Counted from the first letter of the stretch, positions 25,594-34,666 are shown. The stretch is 64,000 bases of DNA from Veillonella sp. 3310 (GCF_003999875.1 NZ_RQVJ01000001.1:620001-684000); one strand, 5' to 3'. Notes: generated by a model not told the origin, from the sequence alone. Numbers and translations: made by a program.

Positions 25594-25623
25594 ATTATAT
25601 GTATAGTTGGCAATGATTGTCAA
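25594..25623 (-). promoter_or_regulatory. Promoter of the AraC gene with overlapping Fur-like box
   Basis: TTGACA and TATAAT are separated by 18 bases on the minus strand. The palindrome at 25608-25622 (TGACAATCATTGCCA) overlaps the -35 element and matches 11 of 14 defined positions of the 7-1-7 Fur consensus. I infer repression by iron. The rest of the gap, 25624-25776, is very AT-rich with nothing recognisable. Confidence 0.75.
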
Positions 25624-25776
25624 TATAAAATTTGTCTATCTAGATTATTTTAAAATATATCATAAAATTTCAATTTGCATAGTTTCTGATATCAACAGGA
25701 TTATTTTCTCATATACATTAAATTATATTTATGTTAATTCAAGATATCTTTTTAGATTATTTATATAAAAACTTGA

Positions 25777-27114
25777 TTATTTTCCCAAAATTTTATTGAC
25801 TAAGTTCGTCACATACTCCGATGCTTTACCATCATTTTTCAATTCCTTTTCAACTTGAGGAATCAACAAAAATCTAACTGGTAAATTCGACGCCCCTGGT
25901 GACATGTATTCTAGTATCAAATCTTCTGGTCTATCAAATACATCTAGCAATTGTGTGTCATAAATCGTTTGATGCCCTAAGTAGGGACCTTTTACAGGCA
26001 CATCATAGGTATATGCACCTTTAGAAGATGTAATCCTAAATGTACCACTGAACGCCCCTCCTAATGGGTTAAAATACAAGGCGTATGGTGTTTTCCCTTC
26101 TGTATGCAACACGTATACATTGGAAATACCATAATTACCTTTGTTTTTCACCAGCTTATTGTTACTAGTCTCATCAACACCACTAATAAAGGCATCTTCT
26201 CGGTCATTGGCAATTTCAAAACTTGCAGGACCTGCGTCGCTATTAAACTTTGGTTCTACCACATGGAATCTACGCATCCCTTCATAAGTACCACGCAACT
26301 CTACATCATCCATAGGATGAATTGGTAGCAACGGTAACCCATAGGTAACTGTTGATTTAGGTTCCATCACCGCCACAGAGGCATAGACAGGTTCCGAAGT
26401 TGAAAAATCGATGATACCGCTAAATAAATCATCTTGCTTCATCAAAACTTTTTCCAACTCAGTGAAAATAGGACGTACTTCTCCTGGACGCAATACAAAC
26501 TCTGTACCACTAGTATCATGTGAGACTAAAGAGATAGTTCGTGATGTGGCATCCTTTTTAATTTCTTCTTCCACTCTCTTTACCTTTGCTTTTCGAGATT
26601 TTTCGAGATTTTCTTTTTGTTGGTTAATTTCTTTTTTTGTCACTTTAGATCGAACAGGGATATTAACTTCTTCTTGCGCCCAAGTTCCCAAATCTAATTC
26701 TGTTGTAGCCATTTCTTTTTTTGAAAGCTCTCGCCCTACTTTAAAATAGTCTGGACTCGGTTTCGCATAGATAGCTCGCTCAATCTCTACGAATGCTGGT
26801 ACATTCCCTTTATTTTCCAATAATATACCTACTTTCATCGGTTCTGTTCCTTCATTGACATGATAAAAGTAAATACGACTTTTCCCGTGAAGTGTACCAC
26901 CTGCTACAATCCCAGGCTCTTTGACATATTCGGGACTATCTGACAACAACAATGTATCCATTTCTTTTACAGTTCTCACCGCTAAAGGAGTAAATGTATA
27001 GTCATCAATATTAACAATTTTTGGCGCTTGTCCATAGGTAGTACCCAAGCCCAATAAGGCTAATACGCTACCTAGCAACCACCGTTTCCATTGTGTTTTA
27101 TTCATTAATTTCAT
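25777..27114 (-). CDS. Exported protein of unknown function downstream of whiA
   Basis: 445 residues with a signal peptide (about 1-29, ending near TYGQA). I recognise no family. Beta-rich segments surround a short charged coiled-coil (about 155-185, Lys/Glu-rich). The composition and several segments (MKVGILLENKGNVPAFVEIE, FRITSSKGAYTYDVPVKGPY) suggest a secreted beta-sandwich protein. It lies seven bases after whiA and is probably transcribed with the rapZ-yvcK-whiA cluster, though the ribosome site is weak (GAGGT four bases before ATG). Function unknown; envelope location inferred. Confidence 0.7.
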   Translation of the reverse strand: MKLMNKTQWKRWLLGSVLALLGLGTTYGQAPKIVNIDDYTFTPLAVRTVKEMDTLLLSDSPEYVKEPGIVAGGTLHGKSRIYFYHVNEGTEPMKVGILLENKGNVPAFVEIERAIYAKPSPDYFKVGRELSKKEMATTELDLGTWAQEEVNIPVRSKVTKKEINQQKENLEKSRKAKVKRVEEEIKKDATSRTISLVSHDTSGTEFVLRPGEVRPIFTELEKVLMKQDDLFSGIIDFSTSEPVYASVAVMEPKSTVTYGLPLLPIHPMDDVELRGTYEGMRRFHVVEPKFNSDAGPASFEIANDREDAFISGVDETSNNKLVKNKGNYGISNVYVLHTEGKTPYALYFNPLGGAFSGTFRITSSKGAYTYDVPVKGPYLGHQTIYDTQLLDVFDRPEDLILEYMSPGASNLPVRFLLIPQVEKELKNDGKASEYVTNLVNKILGK

Positions 27115-27121
27115 ACTACCT

Positions 27122-28075
27122 CTATTCTATCGTAAGCCCATCTGGCTCCCATTGTAAGGCAATGGCCTCTAATTTACGCAAACGATGTCCAATGCCAGAT
27201 TTCGTCAATTCTCGTTTGTATTTTGTTTCATAGGCATCTACCAATTCTTGCAAACTTCCATCAGGAAACTCTTGACGTAATATAGCTGCCTCATAAAGAC
27301 GAATTGGCAGCGAATCAAGACCTTGATGCTTATCAATGATACGGATCGCATCGAGTTGGCGTACTGCTGCATTCACTGTTTTTTGTAGATTTGCTGTTTC
27401 ACAATTGACTTGTCGATTGATAGTGTTACGAACATCTTTCATAATACGCACATTTTCAAAGTCCATCAGCGCCGATTGAGCTCCCATAATTTGTAAGCAC
27501 GACGTCACTGCATCGCCTTCCTTTAAATAGACTACAAACTCTTCTTTACGCTCTACCTTCCGTGCATTGAGACGAAACATTTTTAAAACACGAATAATTT
27601 GATCCGCAAAATCTTCTTTGGTCGTCATAAACTCTAAATGGTAATCACTTTGCGGTTTATTTACAGAACCACAGCCAAGAAAGGCACCGCGCAAAAAGGC
27701 ACGCCGGGACTCCATATCTTTCAACCATGCATCAGGAATCATAGCATCTACGGGCCATAATTGTAAATCCTCTAAAGCAAGACGACTCGGTTCTGTTGGT
27801 TCTACCGTTAAGGTATACATATTTTTTTTGCGTAGATTTAATCCTTTACGCACCAGTACAGAAGTAGGTAAATCATACTGTTCTTTGATGATTCCCAGTA
27901 CTCGTCTAGCTACAGCATTATTGGCCGTCACCAAACGCACCCCTACACGTCCTTGCATTCCTAATAAGATAGATCCACCCATCCGTAATAAACAAGAGGC
28001 CTCTACCTTGGATGCCCACGCATCTTCTGTTTTAAATTGGCACAATTCATTTTTTACATCTTCTGCAAATGACAT
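27122..28075 (-). CDS. whiA: WhiA-family DNA-binding protein
   Basis: About 317 residues. WhiA proteins of Firmicutes and Actinobacteria combine a degenerate LAGLIDADG homing-endonuclease fold with a C-terminal helix-turn-helix; they act in division, chromosome segregation and, in actinomycetes, sporulation. Visible signatures are the start MSFAEDVKNELCQ, FLRGAFLGCGSVNKPQSDYH (LAGLIDADG-like), NCETANLQKTVNAA and the C-terminal LTKSGIGHRLRKLEAIA. I chose the ATG at 28075, after AAAAGGAG; an upstream ATG at 28132 has no good site. The rapZ-yvcK-whiA order is conserved in Firmicutes. Confidence 0.95.
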   Translation of the reverse strand: MSFAEDVKNELCQFKTEDAWASKVEASCLLRMGGSILLGMQGRVGVRLVTANNAVARRVLGIIKEQYDLPTSVLVRKGLNLRKKNMYTLTVEPTEPSRLALEDLQLWPVDAMIPDAWLKDMESRRAFLRGAFLGCGSVNKPQSDYHLEFMTTKEDFADQIIRVLKMFRLNARKVERKEEFVVYLKEGDAVTSCLQIMGAQSALMDFENVRIMKDVRNTINRQVNCETANLQKTVNAAVRQLDAIRIIDKHQGLDSLPIRLYEAAILRQEFPDGSLQELVDAYETKYKRELTKSGIGHRLRKLEAIALQWEPDGLTIE

Positions 28076-28134
28076 AGCCTCTCCTTTTCTACTTCTACTA
28101 GAAAATAGAGCCTCTAGAGGCTCTACTTTCATAC

Positions 28135-29484
28135 TTAATGATCTTCTCGTTGTAAGTAATATTCTAAAATATGCGGTTCAATATCGGTCTGCAAAGCATA
28201 GACCACATCCATGACCACCTTCGCTAACCGCTCAGAATTGTGAACTGCTTTATCTTGGCTATCTACTAAATTTGCACGAACGGTCCGAATCCCCATCGAT
28301 TGTAATACATCCATATCTACTTTTACTGGTTCTTGACCAGCTTGTTTGTAATGTTCTAATGTAGCATCTTGGATTCGATTGTCATTCACTAACACCGTAT
28401 CGATTATCCCTCTTTCACTATGGGCTTCAATGGCTTTCACATGGTCAGACACAGTATACCCATCTGTTTCACCAGGCTGTGTCATCACATTGCAGATATA
28501 AATCTTAGCTGCTTTAGAATTAGCAATGTGATCTGCTACTTTATCAATCAGTAGGTTTGGCATGACTGAAGTATATAAACTACCGGGTCCTAAAATGATG
28601 GCATCCGCCTCATCAATGGCTTGTAAGGCCGCTCCTACAGGAGATGGTCTATGTGGTTCCGTATAGACCTTCACAATGGGCTTACCCGCATTAGGGATAT
28701 TACTTTCCCCTTCTACGATAGTGCCATCTGTCAATTTCGCAATCAATTTGATTTCTTCCGTAGACGAGGGAATAACACGTCCCCGAACTCGTAAGATTTT
28801 ACTAGATGCTTCTAAGGCTTTTTCCACATCATCTTTCAGCACTTGAGTCATAGCTGTTAAGAATAAGTTCCCAAAACTATGGCCTGACAATTCTGCCCCT
28901 TTAGTAAATCGATACTGGAATAGTTCTTCCATGAGTCCTTCTTTTTCCGCTAATGCTACTAAGCAGTTACGCAAATCTCCAGGGGCAATCATTTGAAAAT
29001 CTTCCCGCAAGCGACCAGAAGAACCTCCATCATCTGCTACCGTCACGATGGCCGTTAAATTTGTGGTTTTACTTTTTAACCCTCGCAATAGCATGGATAA
29101 ACCAGTACCACCACCGATGACAACAACTTTAGGCCCCTGCCCTAAACGAATTTTTTCAAAAATATAATCGCTCACGCCATCTTCTGTATTCGGTAAAATC
29201 GCATTCACTATGGTCTGAATGAGCTTACGTATGCCCCACAACATAGCTACTATCCCCGCTACAATGCCAGCCAAACCAAGACTAGCAATAACAGTATAGT
29301 TATAGGATCCTGTGAGATGAAATAAAAATTCCAAGAAAATATCTTCAAAGTTGCTAATCCACTGGTAGTTCATCATCATAAGAACACCCACTACCAGCCA
29401 AATCGTGCCTAAAGAAAATAGGAATAGCCACCGCTTAATATTAATGCCTGGCGCAAACCAGCGCATCCAATTATTATGTTTCAT
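28135..29484 (-). CDS. yvcK: YvcK/CofD-like gluconeogenesis factor
   Basis: 449 residues: two N-terminal membrane segments (about 18-38 and 58-88), then a CofD-like domain beginning VVIGGGTGLSMLLRGLKSK. In B. subtilis YvcK binds UDP-GlcNAc and is needed for growth on gluconeogenic carbon and for cell shape; the membrane-anchored N-terminus is an added feature found in some lineages. It sits between rapZ and whiA as usual. The AAAGGAG site is 28 bases from the ATG with a 7-bp hairpin in between; no better start in frame is visible, apart from a possible ATT. Confidence 0.93.
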   Translation of the reverse strand: MKHNNWMRWFAPGINIKRWLFLFSLGTIWLVVGVLMMMNYQWISNFEDIFLEFLFHLTGSYNYTVIASLGLAGIVAGIVAMLWGIRKLIQTIVNAILPNTEDGVSDYIFEKIRLGQGPKVVVIGGGTGLSMLLRGLKSKTTNLTAIVTVADDGGSSGRLREDFQMIAPGDLRNCLVALAEKEGLMEELFQYRFTKGAELSGHSFGNLFLTAMTQVLKDDVEKALEASSKILRVRGRVIPSSTEEIKLIAKLTDGTIVEGESNIPNAGKPIVKVYTEPHRPSPVGAALQAIDEADAIILGPGSLYTSVMPNLLIDKVADHIANSKAAKIYICNVMTQPGETDGYTVSDHVKAIEAHSERGIIDTVLVNDNRIQDATLEHYKQAGQEPVKVDMDVLQSMGIRTVRANLVDSQDKAVHNSERLAKVVMDVVYALQTDIEPHILEYYLQREDH

Positions 29485-29521
29485 AGGCTTGAGAGACGAA
29501 AGAATCGTCCCACTCCTTTCT

Positions 29522-30436
29522 TTATAGGTCTAATCGAGAACGTGGATTCACATCTTCTTCTACATGATTACGCATCATATCACGATGTTCCACTGAAACA
29601 TTACAGCCTTTTTCTTTCAAATGTGTATACAGTGCTTCCGCCATGGCCACGCTACGATGCATACCACCTGTACAACCTACAGCTACCACAAATTGACTTT
29701 TTCCCTCTTGTTCATAATTTGGCACAAGAAAATCCAGTGTACTAAAGAAATGCTTTTTAAATTCATCAGTCACTTCAAAGGAATGGATGTAATCTTTCAC
29801 CACCGGTACACGCCCCGATTTATGACGATATTCAGGAATGTAGTACGGGTTAGGTAAGAATCGTACATCCCATACCATATCCGCATCATTCGGCATGCCA
29901 AATTTAAACCCAAAACTTACCACCGTAATCGCCATCCCATCGGTTTGTTCTTTCACGTGGCTAAAGGTACGGCGCATAAATGATTTCAACGCCGATGTTT
30001 TCATGTTTGTGGTATCGATAATATGATCCGCTTTACTACGCACATCCGCCAAGAGTGCTCGTTCTTGTGAAAGCCCTGTACTAATGCGACCTGATGGTGC
30101 CAATGGGTGACTGCGACGTGTTTCTTTATAACGACGAATCAAAGTGTCATCGCTAGCTTCCATAAATACAATTTCATAAGGCACATTCATTGCCGTCAAA
30201 TCATCTAAAGCACTGTTTAAATCATCAAAAAATTCACGACTACGGATATCTACCACTAAGGCCACTTGACTCACTTTAGTGCCTGCACTTTGACGACAAA
30301 TTTCACTAAACTTAGGAATCAACACAGGAGGAATATTGTCGATACAGAAATATCCCATATCTTCCAAGACTTGCATCACTTGTGTTTTACCTGCTCCGGA
30401 CATACCGGTCACGATGATTAAACGAAACCCTTCCAT
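29522..30436 (-). CDS. rapZ: RapZ-family nucleotide-binding protein (YvcJ type)
   Basis: 304 residues with the P-loop VTGMSGAGKTQ near residue 10, the DNIPPVLIPKF segment, a Walker B-like VVDIRSR, and the conserved C-terminal VGCTGGMHRSVAMAE motif. In E. coli RapZ is an RNase E adaptor in GlcN6P control; in B. subtilis the YvcJ homologue hydrolyses GTP and affects competence. The Firmicute role is the likelier guide here. Start follows GTAGGAGG. Confidence 0.95.
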   Translation of the reverse strand: MEGFRLIIVTGMSGAGKTQVMQVLEDMGYFCIDNIPPVLIPKFSEICRQSAGTKVSQVALVVDIRSREFFDDLNSALDDLTAMNVPYEIVFMEASDDTLIRRYKETRRSHPLAPSGRISTGLSQERALLADVRSKADHIIDTTNMKTSALKSFMRRTFSHVKEQTDGMAITVVSFGFKFGMPNDADMVWDVRFLPNPYYIPEYRHKSGRVPVVKDYIHSFEVTDEFKKHFFSTLDFLVPNYEQEGKSQFVVAVGCTGGMHRSVAMAEALYTHLKEKGCNVSVEHRDMMRNHVEEDVNPRSRLDL

Positions 30437-30455
30437 GAGGCCCTCCTACAAAATT

Positions 30456-31247
30456 TTATAACACATTCACTTCGATCCATTTAGCGACACCATCATTTTC
30501 ATTTGTATCGCATACTTCTTTGGCAATCGTCTTCACATGGTCCTCAGCATTTCCTACTGCCACAGAATGGCCCGTCGCTTGTAACATAGAAATATCATTT
30601 TCTGAATTACCAAAGGATACCATATCTTCTAAACCGATGCCCAATCGTTCGCCCATGAAAGCCAAAGCTTCCCCTTTAGATACGCGAGGTGCCACAATTT
30701 CTAAGAAGTTCACCTTGGACCGAACTAAATCAACCATATCGCCTACTTCTTCGGAAAGAATAGCAATGACCTCTGTCATACGTTCAGGCTCTTCCACCAC
30801 TAATAGTTTATTCGTCCCTTTTTGAGGTTCATAGATAGCGTCCCCTACATACACAGCTTTGGCTCCTGTAATCTCTTCATAGAGACGAGAAAACTCTGTT
30901 TCACTGTGTACTAACAATTCATCATCAATATAGGACTGAATATAGATATTATGCTCTTTTGCTATGGCTAATACTTTACGGGCTACCTCTGGTGGAATCG
31001 CTCGTTCCCAAATAAGTTCCTTACTTTCCACACGTTGAATGATACCGCCAGAATACAGTACCATCGGTACATCGCCTAAGCCTAAACGATGTGCTACAGG
31101 ATATGCCGTTTGGTACATACGGCCTGTGGCAATAAGTACCTCAATTCCCTTCTCCTGTGCTTGTTTAAGCACTGTTTTTGTATAGTCAGACACGGTGTTA
31201 TCATCACGTAACAGCGTATCATCTAAATCTATGGCTAACAATTTCAT
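30456..31247 (-). CDS. Cof-type HAD-IIB phosphatase
   Basis: 263 residues with the HAD motif I near the start (LLAIDLDDTLLRDD), motif II in LIATGRM, motif III Lys, and motif IV in SFGNSENDISMLQATG, with the large C2-type cap between (about 85-185). Cof/YbjI-type enzymes dephosphorylate sugar phosphates or cofactors; the substrate cannot be read from sequence. It lies 20 bases before rapZ and is probably the first gene of that operon. Start follows AAGGAG. Confidence 0.9.
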   Translation of the reverse strand: MKLLAIDLDDTLLRDDNTVSDYTKTVLKQAQEKGIEVLIATGRMYQTAYPVAHRLGLGDVPMVLYSGGIIQRVESKELIWERAIPPEVARKVLAIAKEHNIYIQSYIDDELLVHSETEFSRLYEEITGAKAVYVGDAIYEPQKGTNKLLVVEEPERMTEVIAILSEEVGDMVDLVRSKVNFLEIVAPRVSKGEALAFMGERLGIGLEDMVSFGNSENDISMLQATGHSVAVGNAEDHVKTIAKEVCDTNENDGVAKWIEVNVL

Positions 31248-31273
31248 AACATCACTCCTTCATCATATCTTTT

Positions 31274-31279
31274 ATTATA
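31274..31279 (-). promoter_or_regulatory. Extended -10 promoter of the HAD-rapZ operon
   Basis: TATGGTATAAT on the minus strand is a TGn-extended -10 element, about 27 bases before the HAD gene. A -35 element is not clear. Confidence 0.5.
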
Positions 31280-31410
31280 CCATATAACAACATATAACCA
31301 CTGCATAAGTATCACTAAGATACAAATAGTTCTATCCGAAATGATATAAAAAATGACTCAATCATAGATGTTAGCCACAACTCTTAGTGAACGTCACCAC
31401 ATTGGGGAAA

Positions 31411-31466
31411 ATAAAAACACGACAGATTATACAATCCAGTATGGTACTAGTATGCAAACCTGTCGC
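31411..31466 (-). terminator. Intrinsic terminator after the heme-synthesis operon
   Basis: CGACAGG and TCTGTCG arms (31418-31424 region with 31460-31466) enclose a loop that can pair further (GCATAC with GTAT), followed on the minus strand by GTTTTTATTTT. It lies about 40 bases past the end of the CgoX-ChdC gene. Confidence 0.75.
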
Positions 31467-31503
31467 AATTCTATTTCTTTATAGTGTAATGCCTATTGAT
31501 GCA

Positions 31504-33744
31504 TTAGGAAAATAGATGATCTATACCATCCATATCTAGAATAGTACCAATCGTAAATGGTCCAAAGATACCAAAACGAGCACTTACTTCATCAAAGCGC
31601 ATTTCATTGACGATTTTTTTGAACTGAATTGGATCATCACTCATCAAAGTAATTCCCCATTCCCAATCGTCCATACCAAAGGCGCCTGTGGTAAACTCTT
31701 TGATAGTGTCTTCATATTTTTTGCCAATTTGACCATGAGAACGCATCATACTACCACGACTTTGACGATCTAGCATATACCAATTATCTGTCAAATTACG
31801 TTGCTTAGCCATAGGGTAAAAGCACATGCAAGCCAATCTAGGAATTTTAGGGTATAACCGGGCTTGCACTTTTGGATGATCCTTTGGAGATTTTACATAA
31901 TTGCTTACTTCAATAACAGATACAAAAGAAGATTCCGGTTGTAATACGCTAAAGATTGGCAATTTTTTTAGTGTCAGCTCTACTTCATTCAACTCTTGCA
32001 AAGTTGGTTGCAAGAACCAAAACATAATATCACCTTTATGACCATTGATTTGGTACATAGTATAGCTACTTTCGTGAGCTTCATGGCCTCTTTCTAAATT
32101 GCCAATAAATTCCTTAAAAGATTGTAATGCTTCACTTTGTTGCTCAGGAGACCAAGTTCTCCATTTTTCAAAATTGATGGAATAATTAGCGTGTAAGCTA
32201 AACCAACCTTCGTATGTTTCAGGCACTTTTTCTAGTCCTGTTATTTCTGGACTTCCTTCCATAGACACTGCTCCATGATGACCGTGCTTAGGTTCTTGAC
32301 GCCCCTCCACTGGACCTACTCCATGGTGTCCGTGGTTAGATTCTGTATGTGTGTCCATAGGAACTACCTCCTTAGTTTCTTCTTTCCATGCTTCTACTAA
32401 TTCATATGCTTGTTTGATGCCATCTGGCATGCCTACCCCTTTAAATGGCGTTCCAATCAATGCTAGTCCTGGATAATGTTCTGCCACATGCTTCACGAGT
32501 GTGGCCACTCGTTCTTTATGACCTACTTCATATTGAGGCATACTTTTTTGTAAACGTACTACTTCCATCCACTCTGGATTTCCTGTAAACTTCAATATAT
32601 TTCGTATTTCTGAAAGCGCCAATTCACACAGTTCTTCTTCACTGTGCGTATCTACCGTAGAGTCTGTAGGCTTTCCTAAAAAGACACGCAGTACAACTTT
32701 ATCTTGCGGTGTTGTTTGTGGCCATTTGCTAGAAATATACGTACATGCCGTCAATGGTGTCTCTGTACTGCGGGTGATGACAAAACCTGTACCTTGCAAT
32801 GGTTTTGTAAACGCTGATTTTGGTAAGCTCATTATAACAATGGCACAAGAGGATTGTTCCATATGGCGCAATTCTTCAAAATTTGCATCTCCTACAAAAA
32901 AATGTTCATAGGATTTCGGTGGCGTGGTGATTACAAGTCTCTCATAAGCATCAGTACCTGCTTGTGTTTGCACTAGATAGCGCTCATCTGTGTAGGATGC
33001 GCTTAGTACCTCAGTAGATAGATGCAAAGAAACATTCTTCGGCATTTGCTCCACTAGAGCATCTACTAAAGATTCTAACCCTCCCGTTAATTGGGCAAAT
33101 TGACCTTCTGTAGCCGCTCCAGATTGTTTGCGCATACTCTGCATAGCCATCATACCTTTCACCAAGTTTCCATGCTTTTGTTCTAATTGACGAAATTCTG
33201 GAAAGGTTCCCAGTAAACTTAAGCGCTTTAAGTCTCCGCCGTAGATACCGGATAAGAGGGGCTCAATTAACAAATTGACTAGTTCATCTCCTAAATGATA
33301 GCGGAAAAAGGCATCGATACTCATATCCTCGTTTCCTGGATATGGCTTCTTAAAAATATCTAATCCAGCTCGTAATTTACCAGACCAACTCAATAAGCTA
33401 GACTTAGCAAAGGGAAGAAACTCCGTAGGAATCCCAATAATCGAACCTCCAGGGATGGGTTTCATTTGACCTTGATGGTAAATATAGGATTCGCCAGTGG
33501 CATTACGCACTAAGGTATTACCTAATCCCAATTCCTTCACCAAATCTGTCATAGCTGTTTTTCTTGCTAAATACGAATCAGGTCCTACTTCCACTACATA
33601 GCCATCACGGCGTTTTGTTTGCACTTTACCACCCCAACGATTTGAGGATTCTAAAACATGAATCTCCCAGTGAGGAAATGCCTTACTCATATAATAGGCA
33701 GATGATAGTCCCGTTAACCCACCGCCAATAATTGCTGCTTTCAC
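31504..33744 (-). CDS. Fused coproporphyrinogen oxidase (CgoX/HemY) and coproheme decarboxylase (ChdC/HemQ)
   Basis: 746 residues with two enzymes in one chain. Residues 1-458 are a CgoX/HemY flavoprotein: FAD motif AAIIGGGLTGLSSAYY at the N-terminus and the closing GVGMPDGIKQAYE segment. Residues 506-746 are ChdC: CFYPMAKQRN with the catalytic Tyr (643), NWYML, a proximal-ligand-type His (670) in MMRSHGQIG, and DDWEWGITLMSDDP. A His/Gly-rich linker (about 470-492) joins them. CgoX oxidises coproporphyrinogen III; ChdC uses peroxide to decarboxylate coproheme to heme b. The start is the GTG at 33744 after GGGAGG, next to the cpfC stop. Normally these are separate genes. Confidence 0.93.
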   Translation of the reverse strand: MKAAIIGGGLTGLSSAYYMSKAFPHWEIHVLESSNRWGGKVQTKRRDGYVVEVGPDSYLARKTAMTDLVKELGLGNTLVRNATGESYIYHQGQMKPIPGGSIIGIPTEFLPFAKSSLLSWSGKLRAGLDIFKKPYPGNEDMSIDAFFRYHLGDELVNLLIEPLLSGIYGGDLKRLSLLGTFPEFRQLEQKHGNLVKGMMAMQSMRKQSGAATEGQFAQLTGGLESLVDALVEQMPKNVSLHLSTEVLSASYTDERYLVQTQAGTDAYERLVITTPPKSYEHFFVGDANFEELRHMEQSSCAIVIMSLPKSAFTKPLQGTGFVITRSTETPLTACTYISSKWPQTTPQDKVVLRVFLGKPTDSTVDTHSEEELCELALSEIRNILKFTGNPEWMEVVRLQKSMPQYEVGHKERVATLVKHVAEHYPGLALIGTPFKGVGMPDGIKQAYELVEAWKEETKEVVPMDTHTESNHGHHGVGPVEGRQEPKHGHHGAVSMEGSPEITGLEKVPETYEGWFSLHANYSINFEKWRTWSPEQQSEALQSFKEFIGNLERGHEAHESSYTMYQINGHKGDIMFWFLQPTLQELNEVELTLKKLPIFSVLQPESSFVSVIEVSNYVKSPKDHPKVQARLYPKIPRLACMCFYPMAKQRNLTDNWYMLDRQSRGSMMRSHGQIGKKYEDTIKEFTTGAFGMDDWEWGITLMSDDPIQFKKIVNEMRFDEVSARFGIFGPFTIGTILDMDGIDHLFS

Positions 33745-33745
33745 A

Positions 33746-34666
33746 TTACACCTCCCGTAATAGAGCTTGTGTGACACCATGCGCCATTGCTTTTACAAAA
33801 AGATTATCCTCATCTGGCATAGGCACACGCACATAGGTCATACCTAAATGATCACATTGTTCACGCCGTTCTATATCTAAATCATAGGACACTTCCATAT
33901 GGGTACAAGTAAAGCCGATGGGAATATATACTACATGTGTATATCCCTCTGTGCTAGCTTGTTCTGTAACAGCTTCCACGGTAGGCGTTAACCATTCTCC
34001 ACGAGTACCTGCACTTTGCCAAGCTAAGGTAGCATTTGGCAACATCAATTGATCTGCTATGGACTGCATCACTTGCTGCAGACTATGCACATATCCATCA
34101 TAGGAAATGCCTTTCATTAATGGCACACTATGGGCAGTAAAGACATACATTGGTTTCGCAGTCGCAGGCAATGTACGCATCGTCTTCTGTATTCGGTCTG
34201 CCCAAGATTTCACTAATGTCGGTGCATCCCACCAATTCTGTACCACCTTCCACGTTGTGTCCCTAAATGATTGTATTTGTTCTAAATAAGAACCATTTAA
34301 AACATCTGTCCCATAAGGATTCATCATGAGTACCACTACCGCATCATAGTGGCCCAATTCTTTGGCTACATCCGCAATGAGCGGTTCTATATATTTATGT
34401 GCTTGTACCACAGTTACCTTTGCACCATGCAGTTCCTGCTGTAATTCTTCTTGTAATCTCTCTACTTGCCATGCAGTGGATTCCATTAATCGGGATTGTC
34501 CACCGATGCGTTCATACTTATGACGTAAAAGCTGTAATTCTTCCTCACTTGGTCTATGACCTCTTCGTATACGAGTATAATACCCTTCTATATCATCTAA
34601 AAAGCGAGGAGAACCATAATCTAACACAAATACACAAACTTGTTGTATCTCTTTATCCTCTGTCAT
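33746..34666 (-). CDS. cpfC: CpfC/HemH, coproporphyrin or protoporphyrin ferrochelatase
   Basis: About 306 residues of the ferrochelatase family. Visible motifs are VLDYGSPRFLDDIEGYYTRIRRG near the start (split here: the conserved GxP and YY-RR pattern), FTAHSVPL with the metal-site His (near 185), and the ending VYIPIGFTCTHMEVSYDLDIE segment with the catalytic Glu. The position between hemE and a CgoX-ChdC gene implies iron insertion into coproporphyrin III, giving coproheme. I chose the ATG at 34666 after GTGGAG; it overlaps the hemE end by 14 bases. An earlier in-frame ATG at 34723 lies inside hemE without a ribosome site. Confidence 0.92.
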   Translation of the reverse strand: MTEDKEIQQVCVFVLDYGSPRFLDDIEGYYTRIRRGHRPSEEELQLLRHKYERIGGQSRLMESTAWQVERLQEELQQELHGAKVTVVQAHKYIEPLIADVAKELGHYDAVVVLMMNPYGTDVLNGSYLEQIQSFRDTTWKVVQNWWDAPTLVKSWADRIQKTMRTLPATAKPMYVFTAHSVPLMKGISYDGYVHSLQQVMQSIADQLMLPNATLAWQSAGTRGEWLTPTVEAVTEQASTEGYTHVVYIPIGFTCTHMEVSYDLDIERREQCDHLGMTYVRVPMPDEDNLFVKAMAHGVTQALLREV

